Below are positions 22,579 through 30,568 of a stretch of DNA of 32,174 bases, in pieces (within the stretch, counting starts at the first letter, position 1; each line of letters begins with the position of its first letter). The stretch is taken from NCBI GenBank assembly GCA_964459305.1, contig CAYWNA010000151.1, positions 1 through 32,174 on the forward strand, read 5' to 3'. The position numbers and the translations under genes were made by a program. This DNA is from CAYWNA01 sp964459305 (lineage in GTDB: Bacteria; Planctomycetota; Planctomycetia; Pirellulales; Pirellulaceae). The notes under the pieces were generated by a model that did no database searches, had not been told where the DNA came from, and saw only the letters and a list, made by a program, of their open reading frames with translations.

Positions 22579-24945
22579 ATGAGAAACTACTTTCTGCGAA
22601 GTGTCGTCTGCCTAGCCTGCGCGTGGGCGTCTCTCGACGCAAGTGCGGGTCGGGCGGCCGAGGACAGGTTCCTGGCCAAAGGTGGCCGAGCCGAAGCGAC
22701 GATCGTCGTCGGGCAGAAGGCCCCGGCGTTCGATCGTTGGGTGGCTGGCGAGTTGCAGCGCTACGTGAAACAACTTTCTGGAGCCGACCTGCCCCTGGTC
22801 ACCCATGACAAGCTCCCCCCCACCGGAAGACTGCTAATCGTCGTCGGGGGGCCGCAGACGAATCCCCTGGCGGCCGCCGCGCAGGAGAAGAGGCTGGTGG
22901 CCATTGCCAGCCTGAAGCCGGAGGGATTCATTCTTAAGAACATCGATATCGAAGGCCAACCGGCCATCGTGGTAGCTGGCAACGACGAGGCCGGAACGAT
23001 GTACGCCGCCTATGAACTCTTGGAACGGCTGGGCATCGTGTTCCAATCGACCAATGACATCATCCCCCAACAGAGGCCGGACCTCGCATTGCCCGCACTC
23101 GACCTGCGCATCGAGCCCGTGCTGAAGTACCGGGGGACGCAATTTGGCCATGGGGTGCAGTGGTATATGGGTCTGGAGGACTTCCGCAAACACATCGACC
23201 AGATGGCCAAGCTGAAGATGAATTGCCTCATGTTCGCCTGTTGCGTGGGCTCGCCCTGGCTGGAGTTCTCCTACGGCGGCAAAGTCGCGGAGATCATCTA
23301 TGACAAGAAGACGGGCTATGTGGCACGGAGCTTCGGCCATTCGACCGGCGGGACGGCCAAGGACGTGAGGGTCGGGCGGGAGTGCTTTCCGCGAGACTAT
23401 CTTGGACCGCCGGAGTTCGCGCACGTGCGGACACAGCAGGAAGCCTACCACGCTGCACGGGAGTTCCTGCGAGAACTGATCCGCTACGCCCACCAGCGCA
23501 AGATTCAGGTCTGGCTCATGCTGGCGCACATTCCCTACGTGCCGCCGAACTTGGTGCCGCCCGGACAAGCCACGTCTCATGACATGTTCTGCGGGAAGGC
23601 ACTCCCGTCGGGCAGTCCGGTCCTGGAAGATATCTGGGACGTGATGTTCGGAAGCCTGATCGAGACGTACCCGGAGGCCGACGCTTACAGTGTCCTTACG
23701 GGCGAGGCCTACCTGTCTACCAACGACCCCGCCATCAAGCAATTGCTCCGCGAGTGTGAGTCGGCGCGGAAACTGGTTCTCCCCCCGGCTGAAATCCGCC
23801 GGCTGGGACACCGCGGTGCTCGCTCTGAGGAGTCGATCGATTCGGATCTTGTCCAGGTCGCCGTGGCCAAGAAGGTGCTCGAGAGGGTCAAGGTTCGGCA
23901 TCCGGACGCGAAACTGGGCTTGGGACTACTGTTCCGCCCGTATCTGCTTCGCGCAGTCGACTCCATGCTCCCCAAGGACGTGTGGTTGATAAACATGGAG
24001 AACTGGGCCGGCACGAAGTCGGTGATGCACTTCTATGACGGGATCAAGGGCCGCGAGATGATAGTCTGGCCGAGATACGTCGATGACGGAGCCGAGTTGC
24101 ACATGCAAATGAACGCCATGATGTTCGACCGGGACGAGATCATCACCGGCGCCGTGCGGTACGGCGCGGCGGGCATGGTCGGGATGCTACCCAAAGAGCG
24201 CGGCCAGGAGTGCATTGTCCGGTATGTTGCCGAAGGCACGTGGAATCCGGAGATCGAGTGCCAATCGTTCTACGAAGGGTACCTTGGTCGCCTCTACGGC
24301 CCAAAGGCCCTGAACGTGCTCTTGAAGGCCTACCTGATGCTCGAAGAGGGGGACAAAGCCCTGGGCTGGCACGGAAGGAGCGACATTTTCCGAGGTTGGA
24401 CCCGCTTCACGCCCGTGCATGGCCCCCCGTACAATCCGAACGTCTTCGGGGAGACCCGGCCCGATATCCCGCCCGAGAAGCTGGAAAAGGAGATCAGCGC
24501 AGCGGTTGAAAAACAGCAGCGGTGGGCCGGCATGGCCATCCATTATCGCAAAGCGCTCGACCTGTTGCGCGAAGCCCGGCCGAGAGTGCTCCCCGGGGCG
24601 CGAGCGGAACTCGACTACGTGATCTTCAAGACGGAGAGCTTCGCGAGCTATTTGGAGGTCCTGGCCGCGGGCAACGAGTGGGTGGCGGCCTTGGAACGGG
24701 TCTTGTTGGCCAAGACCCGCGGAGAGACCGAAAAGGTGTCGAAGTATTTGGATGAGGCCCATGCGGCGATCGATCGGGCGGACCGCCTGGCCCAGGAAGT
24801 TGCCCGGCAGATGATCCCCTTTGCCGGCATCCCCACGGAGAAGTACCAGCTCTTCCGCTTCAACCAGAACGTGATCGCCTGGACCGAGAAGGCTTGCGCG
24901 GCGATGGCCAAAATCATCGCGCTTCACGAGGAACCCGCCCGGTAG
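22579..24945 (+). CDS. Secreted alpha-glucuronidase (GH67)-like protein
   Basis: The 788-residue product starts with a signal peptide (hydrophobic residues 5-22, cleavage near GRAAE) and is translated from ATG 22579 with GGGAG upstream. Residues about 35-185 form the N-terminal alpha/beta domain shared by GH67, GH20 and DUF4838 proteins (IVVGQKAPAFDRWVAGELQR, GRLLIVVGGP, VAGNDEAGTMYAAYELLERL). A barrel follows, with YRGTQFGHGVQWYMG, DQMAKLKMNCLMFACCVGSP and, later, YSVLTGEAYLS. The C-terminus is helical. The CxCxxC of DUF4838 is absent. The architecture is nearest to alpha-glucuronidase-type glycosidases; catalytic acids cannot be fixed by eye. It is the first gene of a four-gene operon (13 bp before the next gene), under the divergent AraC regulator. 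Probably exported and acting on acidic or modified glycans. Confidence 0.75.
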   Translation: MRNYFLRSVVCLACAWASLDASAGRAAEDRFLAKGGRAEATIVVGQKAPAFDRWVAGELQRYVKQLSGADLPLVTHDKLPPTGRLLIVVGGPQTNPLAAAAQEKRLVAIASLKPEGFILKNIDIEGQPAIVVAGNDEAGTMYAAYELLERLGIVFQSTNDIIPQQRPDLALPALDLRIEPVLKYRGTQFGHGVQWYMGLEDFRKHIDQMAKLKMNCLMFACCVGSPWLEFSYGGKVAEIIYDKKTGYVARSFGHSTGGTAKDVRVGRECFPRDYLGPPEFAHVRTQQEAYHAAREFLRELIRYAHQRKIQVWLMLAHIPYVPPNLVPPGQATSHDMFCGKALPSGSPVLEDIWDVMFGSLIETYPEADAYSVLTGEAYLSTNDPAIKQLLRECESARKLVLPPAEIRRLGHRGARSEESIDSDLVQVAVAKKVLERVKVRHPDAKLGLGLLFRPYLLRAVDSMLPKDVWLINMENWAGTKSVMHFYDGIKGREMIVWPRYVDDGAELHMQMNAMMFDRDEIITGAVRYGAAGMVGMLPKERGQECIVRYVAEGTWNPEIECQSFYEGYLGRLYGPKALNVLLKAYLMLEEGDKALGWHGRSDIFRGWTRFTPVHGPPYNPNVFGETRPDIPPEKLEKEISAAVEKQQRWAGMAIHYRKALDLLREARPRVLPGARAELDYVIFKTESFASYLEVLAAGNEWVAALERVLLAKTRGETEKVSKYLDEAHAAIDRADRLAQEVARQMIPFAGIPTEKYQLFRFNQNVIAWTEKACAAMAKIIALHEEPAR

Positions 24946-24958
24946 GCCCCGAGCATCC

Positions 24959-27085
24959 ATGAAACCAATGAGTAAACCAATGAGTAAGTGGTTTCCGGTA
25001 GTTGTCGTTCTGTGTGCCTGCTTGGTTACGTCTCTTCGGGCCGCCGCGGAGGAACCGCAACCTGCGCCCGGCCAGACCATCGTACTGAAGAACGACCGGC
25101 TCGGCTTGGCGTTTGATCGGAAGACAGGCACCTTGCAGGCGATCGAGAACAAGCTTGCCGCCGAGACGTACCAAGTCCAAGGTGACGAGTTCGAAGTCGA
25201 GGCAGTCGAGTTCCGCGCTGGCCAGGCCGACGCCAAGCTCGTCGGCCTGGTGGTTGACGGCAATGTGTTAAGAGCCGATTACCGGGTCAACGACTTGGCC
25301 GTGGAGGTGTCATACACTCTCCGCGGGCATTTCGTGGAGAAGCAGATGACCCTGTCTTCTCCGCGCAACTACGGCCTCAAGACGGTCGTCATCAGCCGGC
25401 CGGCATTCTCCACGGCCCCCGCGGCGAATTTGCGGATGGTCTCATACCGCCACCCGCAGCTCAAGTTGAACCGGGGAGCGGGGCCGACCTGCACCTTCTT
25501 CGGCCGCACGAAGAAGGGCGGCTTCTTCACCGGCGTCGAGCTTGCTTTTGACAACTCGTCGCTCAGCGGAAACCAGCTCGTGTTGGGCTATCACCCGAGT
25601 ATCAAGGTAGCGGCGGGCGAGCGCGTGCCGTGCGAACCGGTCTATTTCGGCGTGTATCGAAGACGATCCGACGAGCCGGAGCCGCAGTCCGACAAGTTTC
25701 CCATGCGGTGCGAGTCGGACGCCATGGTGGCCATGACCTCGATGGTCCTCAACCCGCCGCGTTTTGCACCGATTTCCATGGCCAGCCCCTGGCAATGCGA
25801 GACATCGCACGCTCCCGCAAGGACGCAGCAGACCCTGGCGGAGGACATGAAGCTAACCGATTTTTTGGCAGAATGCGGCCTCAATTACACTGGCCATAGC
25901 GTACCCTGGGGCGGAGACGCCGAAAAGCTCGCCGCGCTGGTAGGCGACCAGCATTACGTCATGGGGGAACTCAACCGTAAGTTCCTCGAACACGCCCAGA
26001 AGCGCGGCCTCAAGGTCCAAACATGGCCGACGTGGAACAACACCAATAATTGGGGCGGGGGGCGGCCCTTTCGCCCCGACAAGCCGGAGTGGCAGCTCAA
26101 ACTCATAAACGAAGTCAACAAACGCAATACCAATGCCAATTGTATTGCCAACGCCCCATTTCTGAAATGGCTGACGGCACTGCTACTCGAGCAACTGTCC
26201 TGGGGGTACACCGGTTCGTTTGGCACGGACGGCGACTTCTTTGGCGGGGGCGGTTTTGCTGGCGGTGTGAGGGGGGAACCCTGGGTCCACCCGGCGCGAT
26301 GTGATTCCAATCTGCACGACCACTTGCCCGGCGACTCGAACTACGCTGCCCAGAGGTCGCTCAGGCAACTTTTTGCCGCGGTGCGCGAGCACTATCCGGA
26401 CATCGTCACCTACGCGGCCCGGCCTCACATGGATATGGGCGTCTGGACGCTGAGGAACGTTGCGATCTGCTTCACGGTCCACGAATGGGGCGCGCCCGGG
26501 AATTCGAACCTCTTGCAGGGGGACGGCATCCGTACGTGGTCTCGCATGCGCGTGCATCACCACTTCTTTCCGCACTACGTCGATTTTGTTAACCTTTTTC
26601 CACCCCGGACTCGCGGCCCGAAGGCGCCGGCCAACTGGCCCCAGGGCCATATCGATTACATCATGCTGAGTGCGCTGTCGAGTACGCCGCATCAGATGTA
26701 CTTCTTGCCCGCCCTGAGCGGCATCCCACAAGCCGACAAAGCCGAGATCCGCAAGTGGCTCGACTGGGGCCGGAAGAACGCGGCATACCTGAATGTGCGA
26801 CAAGACCTGCTCGACTGGCCCGCGCCGGGCAAGGTCGACGGCTCGGCGCACATCCTCGGCGACCAGGGGCTCGTGTTCCTGTTCAACTCGGACAAGGAGC
26901 CGCTGGAGGGGCGGTTTGACTTGACGGAAGAAGCCATCGGGCTGAAAGCGAAAGGAACCCTCCAAGTAAGCCAGGAATATCCCCCGTCCGACCGCAAGAT
27001 CAACGCCACTTCCGGACAGACCGTCCGCTGGCAAGTGCCGGGAGAGACCGCGGTGATCTTGCAAGTTCAGCCGGTCGCCCCATAG
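24959..27085 (+). CDS. Secreted glycosidase-like protein with beta-sandwich and TIM barrel (clan D-like)
   Basis: The 708-residue product has a signal peptide. Three ATG codons (24959, 24968, 24980) lie in a 12-bp tandem repeat encoding MKPMSKPMSK and none has a strong ribosome binding site, so the exact start is open. Residues 40-240 are a beta-supersandwich (LKNDRLGLAFDRKTGTLQAI). From about 290 a barrel begins, with LNYTGHSVPWGGDAEKL, QTWPTWNNTNNWGG and, near 420, GSFGTDGDFFGGGGF, whose Asp is well placed as nucleophile. The last 80 residues are a small beta domain (VFLFNSDKEPLEGRF). This order resembles GH36/GH31-type alpha-glycosidases. The family is not certain. It is 13 bp after the GH67-like gene. 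Confidence 0.7.
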   Translation: MKPMSKPMSKWFPVVVVLCACLVTSLRAAAEEPQPAPGQTIVLKNDRLGLAFDRKTGTLQAIENKLAAETYQVQGDEFEVEAVEFRAGQADAKLVGLVVDGNVLRADYRVNDLAVEVSYTLRGHFVEKQMTLSSPRNYGLKTVVISRPAFSTAPAANLRMVSYRHPQLKLNRGAGPTCTFFGRTKKGGFFTGVELAFDNSSLSGNQLVLGYHPSIKVAAGERVPCEPVYFGVYRRRSDEPEPQSDKFPMRCESDAMVAMTSMVLNPPRFAPISMASPWQCETSHAPARTQQTLAEDMKLTDFLAECGLNYTGHSVPWGGDAEKLAALVGDQHYVMGELNRKFLEHAQKRGLKVQTWPTWNNTNNWGGGRPFRPDKPEWQLKLINEVNKRNTNANCIANAPFLKWLTALLLEQLSWGYTGSFGTDGDFFGGGGFAGGVRGEPWVHPARCDSNLHDHLPGDSNYAAQRSLRQLFAAVREHYPDIVTYAARPHMDMGVWTLRNVAICFTVHEWGAPGNSNLLQGDGIRTWSRMRVHHHFFPHYVDFVNLFPPRTRGPKAPANWPQGHIDYIMLSALSSTPHQMYFLPALSGIPQADKAEIRKWLDWGRKNAAYLNVRQDLLDWPAPGKVDGSAHILGDQGLVFLFNSDKEPLEGRFDLTEEAIGLKAKGTLQVSQEYPPSDRKINATSGQTVRWQVPGETAVILQVQPVAP

Positions 27086-27126
27086 CGCTGATTGGTTTGC
27101 TTGGCCACAGCCAGAAAGAGAGAGCC

Positions 27127-27642
27127 ATGTCAATTCGTCCAACATTTCCGAAGTTTTTGGCTGCTGTCGTCACGATCCTACGAACATCCGCCCCGGTGGT
27201 GGTCATCGGTCTGGCGGCGTCGGACACGACCGGCAAGGAGACCTTCGGACCGGGCCGGCAGCGATACCTGCTCTATGAACCGGGCAAGGCGCACTACCGG
27301 ATCGTGCTGCCTGAGAAGCCGGAGCCGGAAGAGAGGGAGGCCGCCAAACTGTTCACGGACACGCTGAAGGCCATGGGGCGTCCGGCCGCAGTGTCGGACA
27401 AGACGATCCGTGTCCACGTGGGCCGCACACCACTTGCCGTGAAGGGCAACTTCCTGCCGAAGGAGTTGGACGCCGACGGGTTCGTGATCCGTGCTGTCGG
27501 CCCCACCGACCTAGTGCTGCTGGGCGGGCGCTCGGTGAGCACGTTCTACTCAGTAACGGAATTCCTGGAGAGCTATGCGGGCGTGCTCTGGCTGTGGCCG
27601 GGAGAGCACGAACCGGTGAACCCGAACCAAATAGGCATGTAA
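27127..27642 (+). CDS. Free-standing N-terminal domain of the DUF4838/GH67 type
   Basis: ATG 27127 follows AGAAAGAGAGAG; the frame extends 10 codons upstream without better support. The 171-residue product begins with an export-signal-like stretch and then matches the N-terminal alpha/beta domain of its neighbours: HYRIVLPEKPEPEEREAAKL, DGFVIRAVGPTDLVLLGGRS and FYSVTEFLESYAGVLWLWPG. It ends GEHEPVNPNQIGM, exactly where in the intact DUF4838 protein the barrel begins (LWPGELGTYI). Its stop TAA is fused to the AAGGAG ribosome binding site of the next gene (10 bp apart). It is either a domain kept as a separate exported binding protein or a truncated gene. Clean intergenic spacing and lack of decay signs slightly favour a maintained small protein. 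Confidence 0.7.
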   Translation: MSIRPTFPKFLAAVVTILRTSAPVVVIGLAASDTTGKETFGPGRQRYLLYEPGKAHYRIVLPEKPEPEEREAAKLFTDTLKAMGRPAAVSDKTIRVHVGRTPLAVKGNFLPKELDADGFVIRAVGPTDLVLLGGRSVSTFYSVTEFLESYAGVLWLWPGEHEPVNPNQIGM

Positions 27643-27652
27643 GGAGATAATT

Positions 27653-30112
27653 GTGTTCTACCCAAACTCCCTATCAATACCGCACCTGTTGGCAACCGTT
27701 GGGCTGGCGATGCTGATCAGCGCGTCGCCTGCCGTGTTCGGGCAAGGCGTGAAGGCGGATCCGGCAACGGTCACGTTGGTGAAGAACAAGACGGCCCTGT
27801 TCCGGATCGTCGCGGCAGAGGGCGCCAGGGGCGTTGTTGATCCCGAGACAGTGACTACCGATCCGCTGATCTGCACCAATCTTCCCCTTGCCGTCCGCGA
27901 TCTTGCCGTGTACACGCGCAAGAGCACCGGCGCCGAGCCGGAGATCGTTCTCGGCAAAGCACCGAACGACGAACTCATCAACGTCCATGTCGGCATGACC
28001 GAGTACGTCAAGGATATAGTGGGGCAACTCGACTTGCCCACGCCGCATGGCTTCGTGATCGCCTTCCCGGACGAGAAGAACATCGTCATCGCCGGCACGC
28101 GCCTTGAAGGGCAGGAGCTGAACGCGCGGGATGGGGTGTATTATTTTCTAGAGACGTATCTCGGGGTGCGATGGCTCTTTCCGGGCGAACTGGGCGAGTA
28201 CGTCCCCCAACGCGATACGCTCAGCATCCCAGTGACAACAGTCCGGAGAACGCCATCGTTCATGGAACGCACAACGGGAGGCTGGCACAGGGTGCATTCC
28301 GGTGGGTTGAGAAAGAACATCGAGCCTGTCCGCTATTCCCGCCGCATGGGACGCTTGGGCTGGGAAGGACTGCGATATTCGCACAACATCGGCAATATCA
28401 TCGACCCGGAGAAGTACGGCAAGACGCATCCGGAATTCTTCCCCATCTACAACGGCAAGCGCATGATACCGACAGTCACTTTGCATAGGTTTAAGAAGGA
28501 TAGGTGGCGTTACTGGGAGCCGTGTTACACGGCTGAAGGGATTGTGGACGAAGGCGCAAAGCAAATAATTGAGCATTTTGACAATCACCCCGATCAATAC
28601 ACCTTTGCCTTCGGCGTCAACGACGGCGGAAAGCCGTGCGAGTGCGACAGATGTCGCGAAAAGAACAAGAATCTCCCTGAGACATGCGAATCCCAAACCT
28701 ATTACGAGTGGGTAAACGCCGTTGTCAAGGAGGTGCGGAAGGAGTATCCCGACAGGTACTTCGGTCTGATCGTTTACGCGAATGTAGCCCGCATGCCTGA
28801 GAACGTCGTGCTCGACGACCACATCGTTCCCGTCATCTGCTGGGACCTGCGGTACTTTGCCGATCCGGTGCTCGGCGTACACAAGACCAAGCAACTCTTG
28901 AACGACGTGAGCAACATGGCGCCCACATTCGGCTGGTGGAACTACACTCATGCGGGACATTATTTTATTCCGGTCTTCCAGGCCCGCCACGTGGCCGACT
29001 CCCTGAAGTATTTGTACGAAAAGGGAGCCCGAACTTTTCACGACGAAGTATACAACAGCCCGCTTTACAAGAACGCCCCGCAGGAATACATAAAGTGGAA
29101 GCTGCTTCGCGACATCACGCTGGATCCGGACGGCCTTCTGAACGAGTGGTATGCGCTGGCCGTCGGCGAGAAGGCGGCGCCCCACCTGGCCGCATACTCC
29201 GCACTCTGGGAAGAGTACTGGACAGAGCGCGTTATCACCTCCCCATGGTTCAAGCGGGCTATCGAGGCTGAGGATGTGGTGCCTTTTCTATGGTGGTCGG
29301 ATTGTCGGTACATGGACGTGTTAACGCGTGATGACCTTCGGCAGGCGCAGAAGGAACTTGACAAGGCCGTCGAACTGGCGGACACGGCGAAGCAGAAGGC
29401 GCGCGCACAATTCTTCCGGGATGGCTTTGCTGGGTACAGGAAGAGGTTCCTGGTTCCGTATGTGATGCATGCCGAGGCGCAGGCGCGGCGGCCTGAAACG
29501 GCGGGAGGCAAGGTCCTGTACGCCAGCGATTGGAACGCGCCGCTGGAGGGACCGAACCCCGAGTTTCAGGGCTGGGGTAAGTGGCAGAAAAAAGTCGGCA
29601 CGGTCAACACGGCCAAAGTGTACATCGATAAGGAAGAAGGTCACGCCGGGAAAGGCAGCGTTTGCTTTCATAACGAGGACTCCCTCGGTACCAGCGTATC
29701 TATGAATGGATATCATCTGCCGTCGTTCGATCAATACGTTCCGGGAAAGACCTATGCCTTCTCTGTTTGGGCCAAGGCTAACACCAGCGTTGACTCATAC
29801 AGGATGCCTGCCCTGGTCGTCAATTTCGTGACGAAGGGTGGCAAGCCTATTCATCGTTTTTTCCAGCTGAAGGATAACCTTCCGCCTGAATACGAGCCCG
29901 GAGAGTGGCGGGAACTCCGCGTGTACTTCGTGGCGCCGGAGACGGGGTGGGAAGACATCGGGGGCGTTCGTTGCATCTTGTCTCGGCCTTATATGGACAT
30001 AGGGCAGAAAGTGTGGTTTGACGACTTCACCATAACCGAACTTCGCGCGGATGATGACGCGGCTGAGCCGAATGGCGCAGGCGCGGCGGCACCTCTGCCA
30101 GGGCAAAGGTGA
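27653..30112 (+). CDS. Secreted DUF4838 domain-containing protein with C-terminal carbohydrate-binding-like domain
   Basis: Translation starts at GTG 27653, 6 nt after the perfect AAGGAG at 27641-27646. The 819-residue product has a signal peptide (hydrophobic residues 9-29). The N-terminal alpha/beta domain ends YYFLETYLGVRWLFPGELGE near 163-182. The DUF4838 barrel has FGVNDGGKPCECDRCREKNK with cysteines 329, 331 and 334, and a conserved ICWDLRYFAD. Helical residues 570-640 follow. The last ~190 residues (GSVCFHNEDSLGTSVSMNGY, VPGKTYAFSVWAKANTSV, QKVWFDDFTIT) are a jelly-roll resembling CBM4/9-type carbohydrate-binding modules. Last gene of the AraC-linked operon. Its close relative is at 15481-17928, which lacks this particular C-terminal module. 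Exact activity unknown; binding or cleaving extracellular glycans is the best guess. Confidence 0.88.
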   Translation: MFYPNSLSIPHLLATVGLAMLISASPAVFGQGVKADPATVTLVKNKTALFRIVAAEGARGVVDPETVTTDPLICTNLPLAVRDLAVYTRKSTGAEPEIVLGKAPNDELINVHVGMTEYVKDIVGQLDLPTPHGFVIAFPDEKNIVIAGTRLEGQELNARDGVYYFLETYLGVRWLFPGELGEYVPQRDTLSIPVTTVRRTPSFMERTTGGWHRVHSGGLRKNIEPVRYSRRMGRLGWEGLRYSHNIGNIIDPEKYGKTHPEFFPIYNGKRMIPTVTLHRFKKDRWRYWEPCYTAEGIVDEGAKQIIEHFDNHPDQYTFAFGVNDGGKPCECDRCREKNKNLPETCESQTYYEWVNAVVKEVRKEYPDRYFGLIVYANVARMPENVVLDDHIVPVICWDLRYFADPVLGVHKTKQLLNDVSNMAPTFGWWNYTHAGHYFIPVFQARHVADSLKYLYEKGARTFHDEVYNSPLYKNAPQEYIKWKLLRDITLDPDGLLNEWYALAVGEKAAPHLAAYSALWEEYWTERVITSPWFKRAIEAEDVVPFLWWSDCRYMDVLTRDDLRQAQKELDKAVELADTAKQKARAQFFRDGFAGYRKRFLVPYVMHAEAQARRPETAGGKVLYASDWNAPLEGPNPEFQGWGKWQKKVGTVNTAKVYIDKEEGHAGKGSVCFHNEDSLGTSVSMNGYHLPSFDQYVPGKTYAFSVWAKANTSVDSYRMPALVVNFVTKGGKPIHRFFQLKDNLPPEYEPGEWRELRVYFVAPETGWEDIGGVRCILSRPYMDIGQKVWFDDFTITELRADDDAAEPNGAGAAAPLPGQR

Positions 30113-30433
30113 TGCCCGGCGTGCCCTTCGAGGTGGACGTCACGGATACACTTCGAAGTGAGGGGTAGGCCACGCTCGCCGTGCGGGATGACCACGTGAA
30201 AGGCGTGGGCGGCGTCTGGAAAACGGTGTAGTTGGCGTGTATCCTGGCCACCAGCAAGTCGCTCTGATCGTCCGGTCTGAGAAGCAAGAGCTTGTACAAG
30301 TCGTCAACGCTGCTGCGCCAGTCGCGGCGAGCGGGTATCCAAGCAACGCCCTCAGCGCGACCACAGGATTTCAGACTATCTCTTGTCAGCAACATGGCAG
30401 ACAACATCGATAAGGATTCAACGCCCACTTCAT
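30113..30433 (-). pseudogene. Broken small gene with a strong ribosome binding site
   Basis: ATG 30433 has the near-perfect GGAGGAG (30439-30445). The frame MKWALNPYRCCLPCC ends at TGA 30386-30388. Another frame then reads MLSAMLLTRDSLKSCGRAEG, WIPARRDWRSSVDDLYKLLL and further, more protein-like, but has no start. A frameshift near the beginning of a secreted-protein gene explains this. The end merges with the antisense of the DUF4838 gene, so the original 3' part is lost. No family is recognised. Confidence 0.35.
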
Positions 30434-30468
30434 GACTTCTCCTCCAGATTCTGTTGCGTGAACATCTC

Positions 30469-30514
30469 CGGCCGGCCGCCGGTTCACGAGAAATGCGGCC
30501 TCGAACCGACCGAA
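30469..30514. repeat. 46-bp sequence shared with 13708-13753
   Basis: On the minus strand this reads EYFGRFEAAFLVNRRPA, matching FGRLEAEFIVTRRPA at 13708-13753 (37 of 46 bases identical, no gaps). It lies just upstream of the broken gene at 30433 on the same strand. A short conserved coding or repeat module of unknown origin. Confidence 0.5.
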
Positions 30515-30541
30515 ATACTCGATCGGATGAACCATGAACCT

Positions 30542-30568
30542 TGAACTATGAGAACACACGATAGTTCA
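30542..30568 (-). terminator. Hairpin at the end of the ceramidase-fold gene
   Basis: TGAACTAT (30542-30549) and ATAGTTCA (30561-30568) are perfect 8-bp inverted repeats with an 11-nt loop, including the stop codon of the gene ending at 30566. There is no U-run afterwards, so it is more an mRNA 3' hairpin than a classic terminator. Confidence 0.35.

Noticed and set aside
30113..30428. Functional gene on the minus strand downstream of 30433
   Set aside because: The frame with a ribosome binding site stops after 15 codons and the longer frame has no start and overlaps the antisense of a real gene; called as a remnant instead.
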